This document shows positions 1-9,803 of a stretch of DNA of 64,000 nucleotides, piece by piece (within the stretch, counting starts at the first letter, position 1; each line of letters begins with the position of its first letter). Location of the stretch: contig CANRLE010000001.1 of NCBI GenBank assembly GCA_947631385.1, positions 5,786 to 69,785 on the forward strand, written 5' to 3'. This stretch comes from an uncultured Clostridia bacterium. GTDB taxonomy: Bacteria > Bacillota > Clostridia > TANB77 > CAG-508. A model generated the notes under the pieces. The model saw only the letters and a program-made list of their open reading frames with translations. It searched no databases and was not told the origin of the DNA. A program made the translations under genes and the position numbers.

Positions 1-21
1 TCAAACTTCACAAAATAATAA

Positions 22-53
22 TCCCACTGCATAACAATTGTAATACAGTGGGA
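22..53 (-). terminator. Rho-independent terminator after the ABC operon
   Basis: Perfect 8-bp inverted repeat TCCCACTG (22-29) / CAGTGGGA (46-53), followed on the minus strand by an AT-rich tract (ATTATTATTTTG). It lies 12 bases past the stop codon of the binding-protein gene. The U-tract is interrupted by A, so termination may be partial. Confidence 0.6.
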
Positions 54-64
54 AAAATTATTTT

Positions 65-1072
65 TTATTTTATTGCCTGTTTTGCATATTTATTATTAAT
101 AATTTTTTCATATGGTGCACTCTGCTTTAATTCTCCTGCTAATGTCATAACTTCTTCTAGTCTATTATAAGATTCTTCTTTTAGAACTGGAGTATCATTC
201 CATGCATCAATATCTTTATAGTTTTGAATTACAGTTGCCAATAGTTCTACATCCGTATCTGGGAAAAAACTTTGAATTGCTTCTGCAATTTCTTTTGAAC
301 TATGTTCTTTGACCCATTGTTGTCCTTTATAAATGGCATTTGTAAATTTTTGTATAGTATCTTCGTTTTGCTCAATATAACTTTTCTTAGCAAAATATGC
401 TGTATAAGGAATTTCACCAGCAGCCTCACCAACAGATGCTACTACATATCCTTTGCCCTGATTTTCTGTCATAGATGCTGTTGGTTCAAATAATGTTACA
501 TAGTCTGCATTACCACTTGCAAAAGCACCTGCCATTAAATCAAATTTGATACTATCATCTAATACAGCATCAGTTTGTGGATTAATACCATTTTTCTTCA
601 ACACATATTCTAATGTCATATATGGTACTCCACCTTTTCTTCCCGGAATAATAGTTTTTCCTTTTAAATCTTGCCAGCTAAAATTATCTGTTTTATGTCT
701 GGCTACTAAAAATGAACCATCTTTTTTAGTCATTTGTGCAAATACTTGTGTATAATCTTCTTTTCCTTCATTGTAAACATAGATAGATGCTTCTGGACCA
801 GCAAATCCTATTTCACATTGATTTGCCAAAACTGCTGTCATAACTGCATCTGCTCCCTGCCCTGTGGTAAGTTCTATATTCATTCCATTTTCTTTGAAAT
901 AGCCATTGTTAATTGCTACATATTGTGGAGCATAGAAAACAGAACGTGTTACTTCATTAACTTGAATAGTTTTTAATTCTTCTTGGTTTTTATTTTGCTG
1001 ATTTAAAATTATTCCTACTATACTAACTAAAACAGCAAGAACTATTATTGGTATAATAATTTTCTTTTTCAA
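65..1072 (-). CDS. ABC transporter substrate-binding protein (NMT1/SsuA-like)
   Basis: Extracytoplasmic solute-binding protein of the NMT1/THI5-like family, which delivers substrates such as sulfonates, nitrate or pyrimidine thiamine precursors to an ABC importer. The 335-residue product opens with a hydrophobic segment (residues 5-23) but has no lipobox cysteine, so it is probably anchored by an uncleaved signal segment. Typical family features are APQYVAINNGYF near residue 50, GQGADAVMTAVLANQ near 71 and FAGPEASI near 90. The start is TTG at 1072, preceded by AAGGAGG at good spacing. It is the last gene of a three-gene minus-strand operon (ATPase, permease, binding protein). The actual ligand cannot be read from the sequence. 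Confidence 0.9.
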   Translation of the reverse strand: MKKKIIIPIIVLAVLVSIVGIILNQQNKNQEELKTIQVNEVTRSVFYAPQYVAINNGYFKENGMNIELTTGQGADAVMTAVLANQCEIGFAGPEASIYVYNEGKEDYTQVFAQMTKKDGSFLVARHKTDNFSWQDLKGKTIIPGRKGGVPYMTLEYVLKKNGINPQTDAVLDDSIKFDLMAGAFASGNADYVTLFEPTASMTENQGKGYVVASVGEAAGEIPYTAYFAKKSYIEQNEDTIQKFTNAIYKGQQWVKEHSSKEIAEAIQSFFPDTDVELLATVIQNYKDIDAWNDTPVLKEESYNRLEEVMTLAGELKQSAPYEKIINNKYAKQAIK

Positions 1073-1084
1073 AATTTTTCCTCC

Positions 1085-1892
1085 TTATCTAAATTTTTTT
1101 GAATGTAGGATAAATTTTTCTAATACTAATACTGCCGCATACATAACACCTGCCACTATTCCTAGAATAATAACACTCGTCATAACCAAATCTAATTTAA
1201 ATACTTGACCTCCATATACAATAAGATAGCCAAGACCTGCCTTTGATACTAAAAATTCTCCTGATATTACACCAACTAGTGAAAGTCCTATGTTTACTTT
1301 CAAAGAGTTGATAAATGTAGATAAATTAGCAGGTATTACAATTTTGGTTAAAATTTGCCATTTTGAAGCTCTAAATGTTCTTGCCATTTTTATAACTTCT
1401 TTATCTGTTTTTAAAAATCCATTTAAATTTTCTAGAATAGTTACAATTAAAGAAATAGCAACTGCCATTACTATGATAGCTGGTGTTCCTGCTCCTACCC
1501 ATATTATTATGACTGGTCCGCAATGCTACTTTAGGCAAACTATTCAATACTACTAGATAAGGTTCTGCTACTTTTGAGAGAAAATCTGACCACCATAAAA
1601 TTATTGCAATCAATATTCCAAGTCCTGTTCCTAATAAAAATCCTACTATGGTTTCATAAATAGTAACTCCCATGTGTTTAATCAAGTCATTAGAACTTAA
1701 ATTCATAAAAGTTGCCCATATTCTACTCGGTTGGCTCATGATGAAACTATCTATTATTTTTCGATCAGCCAATACCTCCCATATTACCAAAAAACCTACT
1801 AATATTGCTATTTGTGTCAAACATATTAGACATTGTTTTTGTCTTTTACTTTTTAAATATTGTTTTCGTTCTTTTGATATTTGTCTATTCAT
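1085..1892 (-). CDS. ABC transporter permease (SsuC/TauC-like), needs +1 frameshift at CGGA
   Basis: Membrane permease of the BPD_transp_1 family that partners the adjacent ATPase and binding protein. The zero frame (ATG at 1892, overlapping the ATPase stop by 8 bases) gives 124 normal residues ending NSLPKVAL, then reads CGG and diverges into nonsense for 38 codons. Skipping the C at 1520 and reading GGA gives LGPVIIIWVGAGTPAIIV and continues through the EAA-type loop to the stop at 1085, for a 268-residue permease of normal length. The downstream frame has no Shine-Dalgarno sequence of its own. The same CGGA break recurs in five other genes of this window, which argues against a random mutation. 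A simple frameshifted pseudogene remains the alternative. Confidence 0.82.
1517..1520 (-). other. +1 recoding site TTG-CGG-A in the ABC permease
   Basis: On the minus strand the in-frame CGG occupies 1520-1518 and is followed by A (1517). The preceding codon is TTG (Leu). Dropping the C restores the conserved Leu-Gly-Pro of the permease core at residue Gly125. Confidence 0.8.
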
Positions 1893-2652
1893 CAACTCCA
1901 AGCTCCTTCCATAATGTATTAAAATATTGGCTAAATTTAGGACTTTCTCGGCAGTTTAATGGATTTCGATTTTCAATATTAAATTCAATTTTATGGATGT
2001 CTTTTACACTTCCCGGTCTTGCATTTAATACAATAACTCTATCTGACATACTAATTGCTTCAGAAATATCGTGTGTTACCATTATTGTAGTAATATGTTC
2101 TTCTCGCAAAATATTATAGATATCATTTGTTACCATTATTCTAGTTTGATAATCTAAAGCTGAAAAGGCTTCATCTAATAGTAGAATTTTTGGTTTAACT
2201 GCTAATGTTCTAATAAGTGCTGCTCTTTGCCTCATTCCTCCAGATAATTCTGATGGATATTTGTCCTTAAAGTCATATAAGTCATATTTTTTTAGTAATT
2301 CTTCTACATATGCTTTTGTTTCTTTGTTTTTGTTTCTTTTTATGTCTAACCCAAACATTGTATTGCTTAAAATATTTCTCCATTCTAACAGACAATCTCT
2401 TTGTAACATATATCCTACTTTTGGCGAGATTCCTTCTACTTTTTCTCCTTCTATGTAAATCTCACCTGATGTTTTGTCTTCTAAACCTGCTATTATAGAA
2501 AGTAATGTTGATTTTCCACACCCACTTGGACCTATAATACTGACAAATTCTCCCTTTTCTACTTTAAATGTAATATTTTTAAGTGCTAGTATTTCGCCTT
2601 CTTTACTTTGGTATTTTTTGCTTATATTTTTTACTTCTAGTATTTTTTCCAT
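1885..2652 (-). CDS. ABC transporter ATP-binding protein (SsuB/TauB-like)
   Basis: Cytoplasmic ATPase of the nitrate/sulfonate/taurine importer family. Of 255 residues, Walker A is GPSGCGKST (about residue 37), the signature is LSGGMRQRAAL and Walker B is ILLLDEAFSALD, followed by the switch histidine in VTHD. I chose the ATG at 2652 because AAGGAGG lies 6 bases upstream; an upstream in-frame ATG at 2670 has no such site. It is the first gene of the operon and overlaps the permease start, which suggests translational coupling. Confidence 0.92.
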   Translation of the reverse strand: MEKILEVKNISKKYQSKEGEILALKNITFKVEKGEFVSIIGPSGCGKSTLLSIIAGLEDKTSGEIYIEGEKVEGISPKVGYMLQRDCLLEWRNILSNTMFGLDIKRNKNKETKAYVEELLKKYDLYDFKDKYPSELSGGMRQRAALIRTLAVKPKILLLDEAFSALDYQTRIMVTNDIYNILREEHITTIMVTHDISEAISMSDRVIVLNARPGSVKDIHKIEFNIENRNPLNCRESPKFSQYFNTLWKELGVDE

Positions 2653-2720
2653 TATCTTCCTCCTTGTCATTTATCCTATTGTATTTTATGTTAAATTACC
2701 AAAAAAAGTGCGAAAATTGT

Positions 2721-3737
2721 TTAACCAGCTATTGCCAACTTGTTTTTTATTTGCTCTAGTTCTTCTCTTTTTATTCCTGTCGTTTCTAAAATAATTTCAT
2801 CATCCAATTTTTTTACTAACATTTTTTGAGCAATTTTTTTCTGGCTTGCTTTTTCTCCCTGCTCTTTTCCTTGTTTTATCATTCTTCTATTTTCTGCTAA
2901 CAATCTATCATATAAAGTACTCATTCCTTTTTCACCTACCTTTCTATGGATTTTTTCCAATAAATCTAGCTGTTCTTCATCTTTTAACAAGTTATCAAGC
3001 AAATAAGTTACAATACTTGCAAGTTCGTCTAGCATGCCTCTATCTGTTACTGTTTGAATTAATAAATTTAAATTTTCTAACAATTGTTCCTTATTTTCTG
3101 ACTTTTCAATTAGCATAATATAGCTAAACATTGTATTTCTTTGCAATAATGTTCGTTTTGAAATCTTATTAATATCAATAAAATTATATTCCAAATCAAT
3201 TTTATATCTTTCAAATACATAACTACTAATTTGTTTTTCCTTAAAATTTTTAGGAAGATTCCATTTTTGATTTCCTGTATATATAACAACTGGAACAACA
3301 ATAGGGTACCTTGTGTTTCTTCCTATTTTCTTATTTCTGCCCCATTCTTGCATTATATCAATGCAGTAATTCAACAAACGATATGGCATCTTATTATCTA
3401 TTGTTGATTGATGTTCGATTAAAAAAAATACCTCTTGATCTTTTAATTGATATACTAAATCAGCCTCTTTTGATTTGTACTTTCTAGTAATATAATTATT
3501 AGTATAATGTATCAAATCTTCTGATTTTATAGGTTCCCTTGGTTCTAGAAATTGATTAATAAATTTTTCGGCTTCCGTTGTATCTCTTAATATGTTTTTT
3601 ATTAAAGCATCATGTGAATATTTTTTATTTGAATTTTCTAAATTATATTCAGCATTTCTCTCTGCTAATTGTAAAACTGCATTTAGTCTTAATGTGTGAA
3701 TGCATTTAATATACTGTGAATAATTGAAAACTTTCAC
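2721..3737 (-). CDS. Rpn-family PD-(D/E)XK nuclease / putative transposase
   Basis: Member of the recombination-promoting nuclease (Rpn, formerly Transposase_31/PDDEXK_2) family. The nuclease core shows EADLVYQLKDQEVFFLIEHQ, with the D and E-x-Q acidic residues typical of the fold, then IDNKMPYRLLNYCIDIMQEW. The C-terminus is charged and helical (GKEQGEKASQKK). The start is probably GTG at 3737, because AGGAGG sits 7 bases upstream, whereas the ATG at 3743 is 1 base from it. The second Rpn gene (ending at 52687) has the identical arrangement. It stands alone between two operons. The family is linked to RecA-independent recombination; no inverted repeats or target duplications are visible here. 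Confidence 0.85.
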   Translation of the reverse strand: MKVFNYSQYIKCIHTLRLNAVLQLAERNAEYNLENSNKKYSHDALIKNILRDTTEAEKFINQFLEPREPIKSEDLIHYTNNYITRKYKSKEADLVYQLKDQEVFFLIEHQSTIDNKMPYRLLNYCIDIMQEWGRNKKIGRNTRYPIVVPVVIYTGNQKWNLPKNFKEKQISSYVFERYKIDLEYNFIDINKISKRTLLQRNTMFSYIMLIEKSENKEQLLENLNLLIQTVTDRGMLDELASIVTYLLDNLLKDEEQLDLLEKIHRKVGEKGMSTLYDRLLAENRRMIKQGKEQGEKASQKKIAQKMLVKKLDDEIILETTGIKREELEQIKNKLAIAG

Positions 3738-3813
3738 TATCATTCCTCCTATATTTTAACTTATTTTTATTTATGTGTCAACATTTATTTCATAGTGCGT
3801 TTTTTGTGTGGAT

Positions 3814-3863
3814 ATTTTTAGATTTAAATTGAACAAATATTGCTTTGAATATAAAATTTATTG
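3814..3863. repeat. Upstream block shared with the second Rpn gene
   Basis: Two short blocks, TTTTTAGATTTAAATT (ending at 3830) and ATATAAAATTTATTG (3849-3863), recur upstream of the other Rpn gene at 54022-54037 and 54045-54059, in the same order and orientation but with different spacing. They may mark element ends or a shared regulatory region. Confidence 0.5.
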
Positions 3864-3875
3864 TATTAAAGCACG

Positions 3876-3920
3876 AAAAAAGAAGATTTTCAATACTTTC
3901 TACAAATCTTCTTATTTTTC
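3876..3920 (-). terminator. Terminator of the mfd-methyltransferase operon
   Basis: Inverted repeat AGAAGATTT (3881-3889) / AAATCTTCT (3904-3912). On the minus strand it is followed by TTTTTTCG, and on the plus strand by TATTTTTCG, so it could work in both directions. It lies 20 bases past the trmL stop. Confidence 0.75.
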
Positions 3921-3940
3921 GTCATAACTTCTTATTTTTT

Positions 3941-4438
3941 TTAATCAAAATAACTACTAATTTCTTCTAATCCTTCAAAATTTTTATGCCTAAATACCTC
4001 ATATAATATTATATTAACAGAATTAGAAAGATTTAATGATCTTAAACTTTCTCTCATTGGTATTCTAATGGTTTTATCAAGATATTTTTGTAATAAATCT
4101 TCTGGCAATCCTTTTGTTTCTTTTCCAAATAATAAAAATATGTCATTCATACTTTCATAATTAGGTTCTGAATATACGTGCTTTCCTTTAGTTGTAGCAA
4201 AAAACATATGGTTTTCTTCTGGTTTATATTTTTCTAAAAACATTTCTAATGACTCATGTTCTTCTATATCTACTTTATCCCAATAATCTAGACCTGCTCT
4301 TCTTACAGCTTTTTCAGATATGTCAAATCCTAATGGATGAACTAAATGCAATTTTGCACCTGTAGCTGCACAGGTTCTTGCTATATTTCCTGTATTTTGT
4401 GGTATTTCTGGTTCGACCATAACTACATGTATTTTCAC
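3941..4438 (-). CDS. trmL: tRNA (cytidine/uridine-34-2'-O)-methyltransferase TrmL
   Basis: SPOUT-class methyltransferase predicted to 2'-O-methylate the wobble base of tRNA-Leu isoacceptors. The N-terminal VEPEIPQNTGNIARTCAAT, the central LFGKETKGLP and the C-terminal IPMRESLRSLNLSNSVNIIL are the family's SAM-binding trefoil-knot motifs. I prefer the GTG at 4438, with GAAGGAAG just upstream, since family members begin M-x-I-H-V-V-x-V-E-P. An ATG at 4462 overlaps the previous gene's stop as ATGA and would add eight residues. It is the last gene of the operon with mfd and a TrmH-type methyltransferase. The Leu-tRNA link is interesting because five of six recoding sites follow a TTR Leu codon, but any connection is speculation. 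Confidence 0.88.
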   Translation of the reverse strand: MKIHVVMVEPEIPQNTGNIARTCAATGAKLHLVHPLGFDISEKAVRRAGLDYWDKVDIEEHESLEMFLEKYKPEENHMFFATTKGKHVYSEPNYESMNDIFLLFGKETKGLPEDLLQKYLDKTIRIPMRESLRSLNLSNSVNIILYEVFRHKNFEGLEEISSYFD

Positions 4439-4458
4439 TTTTCTTCCTTCTTTCAATT

Positions 4459-5256
4459 TCATTTATTTGCGTTGATTTTTTTTCTAACATATTCATATAA
4501 AATAATTCCAGTAGCAACAGATGCATTTAGACTTTCGGTTTTTCCAAGCATAGGTATCTTTATTTTTTCATCTGCCATTACTTGTATTTTTTCCTCTACA
4601 CCATTAGCTTCATTTCCAATAATAATCACTTTTTTGTTATAATCAATATCATAAATTGTATTATCTGTTTGCAAAGAAGATACAACAATTTTAAATTTAT
4701 GCTTTTTAATTTCTTTTAAAACTTTTTCTAAGTCTTCACATTCTATAATTTTTACTCGAAATATTGCACCCATAGTTGAACGCACTACTTTTGGATTATA
4801 AATATCTGCTGTCCCTTTTGATACTAATATTTGTGTTAATCCTACACTATCAACAGTCCTTAAAATGGTTCCTAAATTTCCCGGATCTTGTACATCATCT
4901 AAAGCAACTATAATGTCTTGCGAATAATCAATGTCTTGTGTTTGACTATTTTTCTTCAAAACGGCTAAAATTCCTTGTGGTGATTGCACTTCTGATAAAT
5001 ATTTGAATATCTTTTCTGTAACATAAATACAATCATATTTTGCAATTTCATACATTAAATCCTTTGGAATTGCCTCATTCTTTTCACAATCATCACACAA
5101 AACAATATATTTAATTGGTGCTTCTTCATGAATTGCCTCTGCAACTAATTTTATTCCTTCTATCATATACTCATTACTGATATCTCTATATTTTTTATCT
5201 TTCAATTTTTTAATTTGCTTTATCAATTCATTTTCTTTGCTTGTAATCCTTTGCAT
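4459..5256 (-). CDS. TrmH/SpoU-family RNA 2'-O-methyltransferase (RlmB-like)
   Basis: 265-residue SPOUT methyltransferase with an N-terminal substrate-binding domain (YMIEGIKLVAEA, residues 30-41) and a C-terminal SpoU domain. The three knot motifs are VQDPGNLGTILRT, IIGNEANGV and IPMLGKTESLNASVATGIIL. Members modify 23S rRNA (for example G2251) or tRNA; the exact target cannot be told. The ATG at 5256 has AAGGGAG six bases upstream. It sits 16 bases after mfd and overlaps the ATG that precedes trmL. Confidence 0.88.
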   Translation of the reverse strand: MQRITSKENELIKQIKKLKDKKYRDISNEYMIEGIKLVAEAIHEEAPIKYIVLCDDCEKNEAIPKDLMYEIAKYDCIYVTEKIFKYLSEVQSPQGILAVLKKNSQTQDIDYSQDIIVALDDVQDPGNLGTILRTVDSVGLTQILVSKGTADIYNPKVVRSTMGAIFRVKIIECEDLEKVLKEIKKHKFKIVVSSLQTDNTIYDIDYNKKVIIIGNEANGVEEKIQVMADEKIKIPMLGKTESLNASVATGIILYEYVRKKINANK

Positions 5257-5272
5257 TATTATCTCCCTTCTA

Positions 5273-8200
5273 TTATTGATTTATTTGCAAATTTGCTTCA
5301 GAATATGTTAAAAAATCTGTAACATCATTTAATATTTGTCTTTCATTCTTACTTTTTAATTCCAATGTTACCATTGGTTTTATTCCTGCTGAAAATTTAA
5401 TTTTATTTCCATATTCTTTTACTAAGTCTTGAATATTTAATTCAAATTTATTAGGTTCAAATGTAAATGTAACAGCTGTATTTTTGCTTGCAATTTTACT
5501 AATTTTCATTTTCTTTGCTAAACACTTAATTCTACTAATTGCAATTAAATTTTCTAATTCTGGTGGCATATCACCAAATCTATCTATGATTTCATCAGTT
5601 ATATCTTGGATATCTTTTTCATTTTTACATAAAGCAATTTTTTGATATATTTCAATTTTTTGATTTGCATCAGCTATGTACTCATCTGGTATATAACTTG
5701 TTACATTTAAGTCAATTTGAATATCTATTTCTGGCTGAATATCAATTCCTTTCATTTCTTTTACTACTTCATCCAATAAATAGCAATAAGTATCATACCC
5801 AACCTGTTCTAAATGACCTGATTGAATTTCTCCAAGCAAACTTCCTGCCCCTCGAATTTCTAAATCTCTCATTGCAATTTTAAAACCAGAACCAAATTCA
5901 GTAAATTCTTTAATTGCTCTTAATCTCTTATCTGCCACTTCTGTCAATAATTTGTCCTTCTTGTAAGTAATATAAGCATATGCTTGCCTATCTGCTCTTC
6001 CAACTCTACCTCTAATTTGATATAATTGTGCAAGCCCCATTCTATCTGCATTTTCTACAATAATTGTATTAGCATTTGGAATGTCAATTCCAGATTCTAA
6101 TATTGTTGTACAAACTAATACATTTGTCTTTCCTTCAATAAATTCTTTCATGATTTCTTCTATTCTTGTTCCAGTCATTTGACCATGTGCATATACTACT
6201 TTTGCCTCTGGCACTAATCTTGCTATATCATCTGCTTTTTTTTGAATTCCTTCAACATTATTAAACAAATAAAATACCTGTCCATTTCTTTCTAATTCCT
6301 TAGTAATTGCCTCTTTTATCACTTCTTTATCATATTCTAATACATAAGTCTGCACAGGTTTTCTATTATGTGGTGGTTCATAAATTACTGACATATCTCG
6401 AATTCCTACAATAGACATATGCATAGTTCTTGGAATTGGAGTAGCTGTCATTGTTAAAACATCAACATTTGTTTTCCATTGTTTTATTTTTTCTTTATCT
6501 TTAACTCCAAATCGATGTTCTTCGTCCACAATTAATAATCCTAAATCCTTAAATTCTACATCTTTACTTAAAATTCTATGTGTACCAATAACAATATCGA
6601 CTTCACCTAATTTTAATTTTTGTATTACTTCTTCTTGATATTTTTTGCTTTTAAATCTATTTAGAATTTCTACTTTGATAGGAAAATCTTTCATTCTTTC
6701 TTTAAATTCTTGATATTGCTGTTCTGCAAGAACTGTTGTGGGTGCTAAATATGCAACTTGCTTTTGATCCATTACTGCTTTAAAAGCTGCTCGTAGAGCT
6801 ACTTCTGTCTTTCCATATCCAACGTCCCCACATAATAATCTATCCATTGGTTTAGCTATTTCCATATCTTTTTTTACTTCTTCTATACAACGCAATTGGT
6901 CATCTGTTTCTTGGTATGGAAATTTAGCCTCAAACTCATTTTGCCAAGGTGTGTCTTTGCTAAAAGCAAATCCTTGAACTCTTTCTCTTTTGGCATATAG
7001 CTCAATTAATTCTTTGGCTACTTCTCTCAAGTTATTTTTTACTTTTGTCTTTGTGTTTTCCCACTCTTTGCTTCCTAGACGATTAATTTTTGGTTGGATT
7101 GCATCTCCACCAATATATTTTCTAATAGAATCTAAGTCACTTGTTGGAATATAGAGTACATCATCATTTTTGTATTTAATTTTTATATAATCTTTTATTG
7201 TTCCATCTGCTTTTATTGTGTTTACACCAATATATATACCAATTCCATACCTTCTATGAACAACGTAATCTCCTATCTTTAAATCTGCAAATACAACTTT
7301 TTCGCCTTCTTTAAAGTCTTGATTTGTTACTCTTCTTTTTTTCTTTTCACCATCAATTAAATCATCTGCTACAATAACTAATTCATTTAAGTCATGAAGT
7401 TCAAAACCTGCTGATAATGTTCCTACTGTAATTGTTACAATTGCTTCATTAGCTTTTACAATAATTGTTTGATTTAATTTTTCTTCTATTTTATTTATAA
7501 TGTTTTTTTCATTTAACAATGCTTGTAGTCTTCTTGCCTTATCTTTATTAGATACTAATAAATAGATTTTCTTTTTCTCTTTGATTGCTTTTTGTAAATC
7601 TTCTATTAAATTTTCTACTTCACTTTTATAATAATTAATGTCCCTATACGAAAAATGATATGTCTCCATAGAAAGCTTTTGAACTAAATCTTGTTTTTCA
7701 ATATATATTCTCTGCATTAGTTCCAATTTTTCTTCTATATCTTCATATGACATTAAATTTTCAATAGCCTCTGGTATTATTTTTTCCTTTTCAACTAACG
7801 CTTTTATTAAATTTTTATTATCAATAGCAATATTATTGGCTCTTTGTTTTATTTTTCCAATTTCATCTAAAAATATGCAATAATTATTTGATAAATAATC
7901 TAAGATTGTTTCTTGTTCTTCATAAAAGCAGTCAAAATATTTATCTATTTTACTAATATAATTTCCTGCTTTAATTTGTTCGATATCTTCATCACTATGT
8001 TCTACTTGTTGTATTTTTTTGCAAATATTTTCAATTGAATTTTCCAAAATATATTCATGTGCTGGATATATAGTAGCTTTTTCCAATGTTTGAATTGACC
8101 TTTGTGTTATAATATTGAATTTTCTAATAGAGTCTACTTCATCACCCCAAAATTCAATTCTAATTCCTGTATTTTCACCTGTAGCAATATCAACAATTCC

Positions 8201-8728
8201 TCCTCTAATAGAGAATTGCCCTCTTCCTTCTATTAAGTCATATCTTGCATAACCTAATTTTATAAGTTTTTTCTTGATATCTTCTAGTGAGTAAATGTCC
8301 CCTACTTTAAAATTTAATTCATTAGCATATAAGTTTTTTTTGGCTGGTAATTTTTGTGTTACCGCTTCTATTGTTGTTACTACTATTAAATTTCTTCTTG
8401 CTTGAATTTCATTTAATGCTTCTATCCTATGATATGGAAGCTCTTTGCTTTCTGCAATATAGTCATATGTTACAATGTCCTTCTTTGGAAAAAATACTAC
8501 ATAATCTGTAAAATATCTAATATCTTGATATAATTTTTTTGCCTGAATTTCATTATATGTTATAAAACATATTGGTTTTTTTCCAAATTCATGAATAGCT
8601 GTTGCTATTTGTATCATTCCCACGTCAGTTAAGCCCGATATTGCTATCGGACTTGTTTTATTTTCGATTTGTTTTAGTAAATCAACAAATTTTGCCGACT
8701 TACCTAATTCACCTAATATTGTGTTCAT
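5273..8728 (-). CDS. mfd: Transcription-repair coupling factor Mfd
   Basis: 1,151-residue ATP-dependent translocase that removes RNA polymerase stalled at DNA lesions and recruits UvrA. The N-terminal UvrB-like module covers roughly residues 1-330. The RNA polymerase interaction domain is near 486 (GDYVVHRRYGIGIYIG). The RecA-like motor has Walker A GDVGYGKTEVALRA near 630, the DEEH box LLIVDEEHRFGV near 738, TATPIPRTMH, and the RGRVGRADRQAY motif VI region. A TRCF C-terminal domain ends the protein. Length is normal for the family and the frame contains no CGG codon. ATG at 8728 is preceded by AAAGGAG. Confidence 0.97.
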   Translation of the reverse strand: MNTILGELGKSAKFVDLLKQIENKTSPIAISGLTDVGMIQIATAIHEFGKKPICFITYNEIQAKKLYQDIRYFTDYVVFFPKKDIVTYDYIAESKELPYHRIEALNEIQARRNLIVVTTIEAVTQKLPAKKNLYANELNFKVGDIYSLEDIKKKLIKLGYARYDLIEGRGQFSIRGGIVDIATGENTGIRIEFWGDEVDSIRKFNIITQRSIQTLEKATIYPAHEYILENSIENICKKIQQVEHSDEDIEQIKAGNYISKIDKYFDCFYEEQETILDYLSNNYCIFLDEIGKIKQRANNIAIDNKNLIKALVEKEKIIPEAIENLMSYEDIEEKLELMQRIYIEKQDLVQKLSMETYHFSYRDINYYKSEVENLIEDLQKAIKEKKKIYLLVSNKDKARRLQALLNEKNIINKIEEKLNQTIIVKANEAIVTITVGTLSAGFELHDLNELVIVADDLIDGEKKKRRVTNQDFKEGEKVVFADLKIGDYVVHRRYGIGIYIGVNTIKADGTIKDYIKIKYKNDDVLYIPTSDLDSIRKYIGGDAIQPKINRLGSKEWENTKTKVKNNLREVAKELIELYAKRERVQGFAFSKDTPWQNEFEAKFPYQETDDQLRCIEEVKKDMEIAKPMDRLLCGDVGYGKTEVALRAAFKAVMDQKQVAYLAPTTVLAEQQYQEFKERMKDFPIKVEILNRFKSKKYQEEVIQKLKLGEVDIVIGTHRILSKDVEFKDLGLLIVDEEHRFGVKDKEKIKQWKTNVDVLTMTATPIPRTMHMSIVGIRDMSVIYEPPHNRKPVQTYVLEYDKEVIKEAITKELERNGQVFYLFNNVEGIQKKADDIARLVPEAKVVYAHGQMTGTRIEEIMKEFIEGKTNVLVCTTILESGIDIPNANTIIVENADRMGLAQLYQIRGRVGRADRQAYAYITYKKDKLLTEVADKRLRAIKEFTEFGSGFKIAMRDLEIRGAGSLLGEIQSGHLEQVGYDTYCYLLDEVVKEMKGIDIQPEIDIQIDLNVTSYIPDEYIADANQKIEIYQKIALCKNEKDIQDITDEIIDRFGDMPPELENLIAISRIKCLAKKMKISKIASKNTAVTFTFEPNKFELNIQDLVKEYGNKIKFSAGIKPMVTLELKSKNERQILNDVTDFLTYSEANLQINQ

Positions 8729-8860
8729 TGGTTTCTCCTTTATTTAGAAACTGTTTATTATTATACTATATTTTTTAAGAAAAATAAAGAGTTGTTACTA
8801 ATATTCATGCATATTTTTATAATTTACTTCTATATTTTATATAGAATAACTTTAAAGGAG

Positions 8861-9772
8861 ATGATTTCAATTTATTCAAATTATCCTGAATATCCTTATA
8901 TTGGATTTAAAGACGAAAATTTGAAAACCCCTCTTACCTTTCCTAAACAGCACCAAGATGTACAACCTGGTATGGAATACCTTATGAAACCTCTTCCTAT
9001 TTTTGATAATCCAAATTACGTTCCTAGTGGCAAATTGCAAGACAAAGTTGTTATTATTTCTGGAGGAGATAGTGGTATTGGTAGAGCTATTTCATTTTTA
9101 TTTGCAAAAGAAGGTGCTGATATTGTTATCAGTTATTTAAATGAGCAAGAAGATGCTAATTATACAAAACAATTAGTTGAAAGCTGTGGTCGTCGCTGTC
9201 TTTTAATTCCTGGGGATTTAAGAGATGAACAACTTTCTCATTACATCGCACAAAGTACAATTAATTACTTTGGTAAAATTGATGTTCTTATTAATAATTG
9301 TGGTGTTCAATTCCCTCAAAATAGTATTTTAGATATTACTAGTAAACAACTTCATGATACTTTTGAGACAAATATCTTTTCTTTCTTTTATTTAACTAAA
9401 GCTGTTTTACCATATCTTGAAGCTAATAGTAGTATTATTAATACCACTTCTATTACTGCATATGCTGGAAAAAAGAATTTAATTGATTATTCTAGTACAA
9501 AAGGAGCAATATCTGTATTTACTAAATCTCTATCTCTTTCTCTTGCTGATCAAAAAATACGAGTTAATGCAGTTGCACCCGGACCAATTTGGACTCCTCT
9601 TATTCCGTCTTCTTTTTCTGAGGAAGAAGTAGAAGTTTTTGGTACAGACACTCCTTTAAAACGTGCTGGGCAACCTTTTGAAGTTGCTCCTGCTTATTTG
9701 TATCTTGCTAGTGATGATTCTCGCTATGTTACAGGTCAAGTCATTCATGTAAATGGTGGAACCATTGTTTGA
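8861..9772 (+). CDS. SDR-family oxidoreductase (YhdF/YhxC-like)
   Basis: Short-chain dehydrogenase of the long-N-terminus type often called general stress or glucose-1-dehydrogenase-like. It shows HQDVQPGMEYLMKPLPIF before the Rossmann fold, then the cofactor loop SGGDSGIGRAIS, the NNCGVQFP motif and the catalytic YSSTK. It ends YVTGQVIHVNGGTIV, as is usual. The start is uncertain: the ATG at 8861 touches AAAGGAG directly, and an in-frame TTG at 8792 has no ribosome site. An ATT a few codons later would have ideal spacing. Its substrate is unknown. The stop codon lies inside the -35 region of the ncRNA promoter that follows. Confidence 0.85.
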   Translation: MISIYSNYPEYPYIGFKDENLKTPLTFPKQHQDVQPGMEYLMKPLPIFDNPNYVPSGKLQDKVVIISGGDSGIGRAISFLFAKEGADIVISYLNEQEDANYTKQLVESCGRRCLLIPGDLRDEQLSHYIAQSTINYFGKIDVLINNCGVQFPQNSILDITSKQLHDTFETNIFSFFYLTKAVLPYLEANSSIINTTSITAYAGKKNLIDYSSTKGAISVFTKSLSLSLADQKIRVNAVAPGPIWTPLIPSSFSEEEVEVFGTDTPLKRAGQPFEVAPAYLYLASDDSRYVTGQVIHVNGGTIV

Positions 9773-9797
9773 TTTTTGTGTTAATATATGTTATAAT
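9769..9797 (+). promoter_or_regulatory. Sigma-A type promoter of the structured ncRNA
   Basis: TTGATT (9769-9774), a 17-base spacer, and a perfect TATAAT (9792-9797). Transcription would begin near 9804, just before a CTGAA/TTCAG hairpin. The -35 box overlaps the stop codon of the SDR gene. Confidence 0.7.
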
Positions 9798-9803
9798 ATA
9801 TTT

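Noticed and set aside
8792..8860. Upstream TTG start for the SDR gene
   Set aside because: It would add a hydrophobic stretch absent from related enzymes and has no ribosome site; AAAGGAG lies at 8854-8860 instead.
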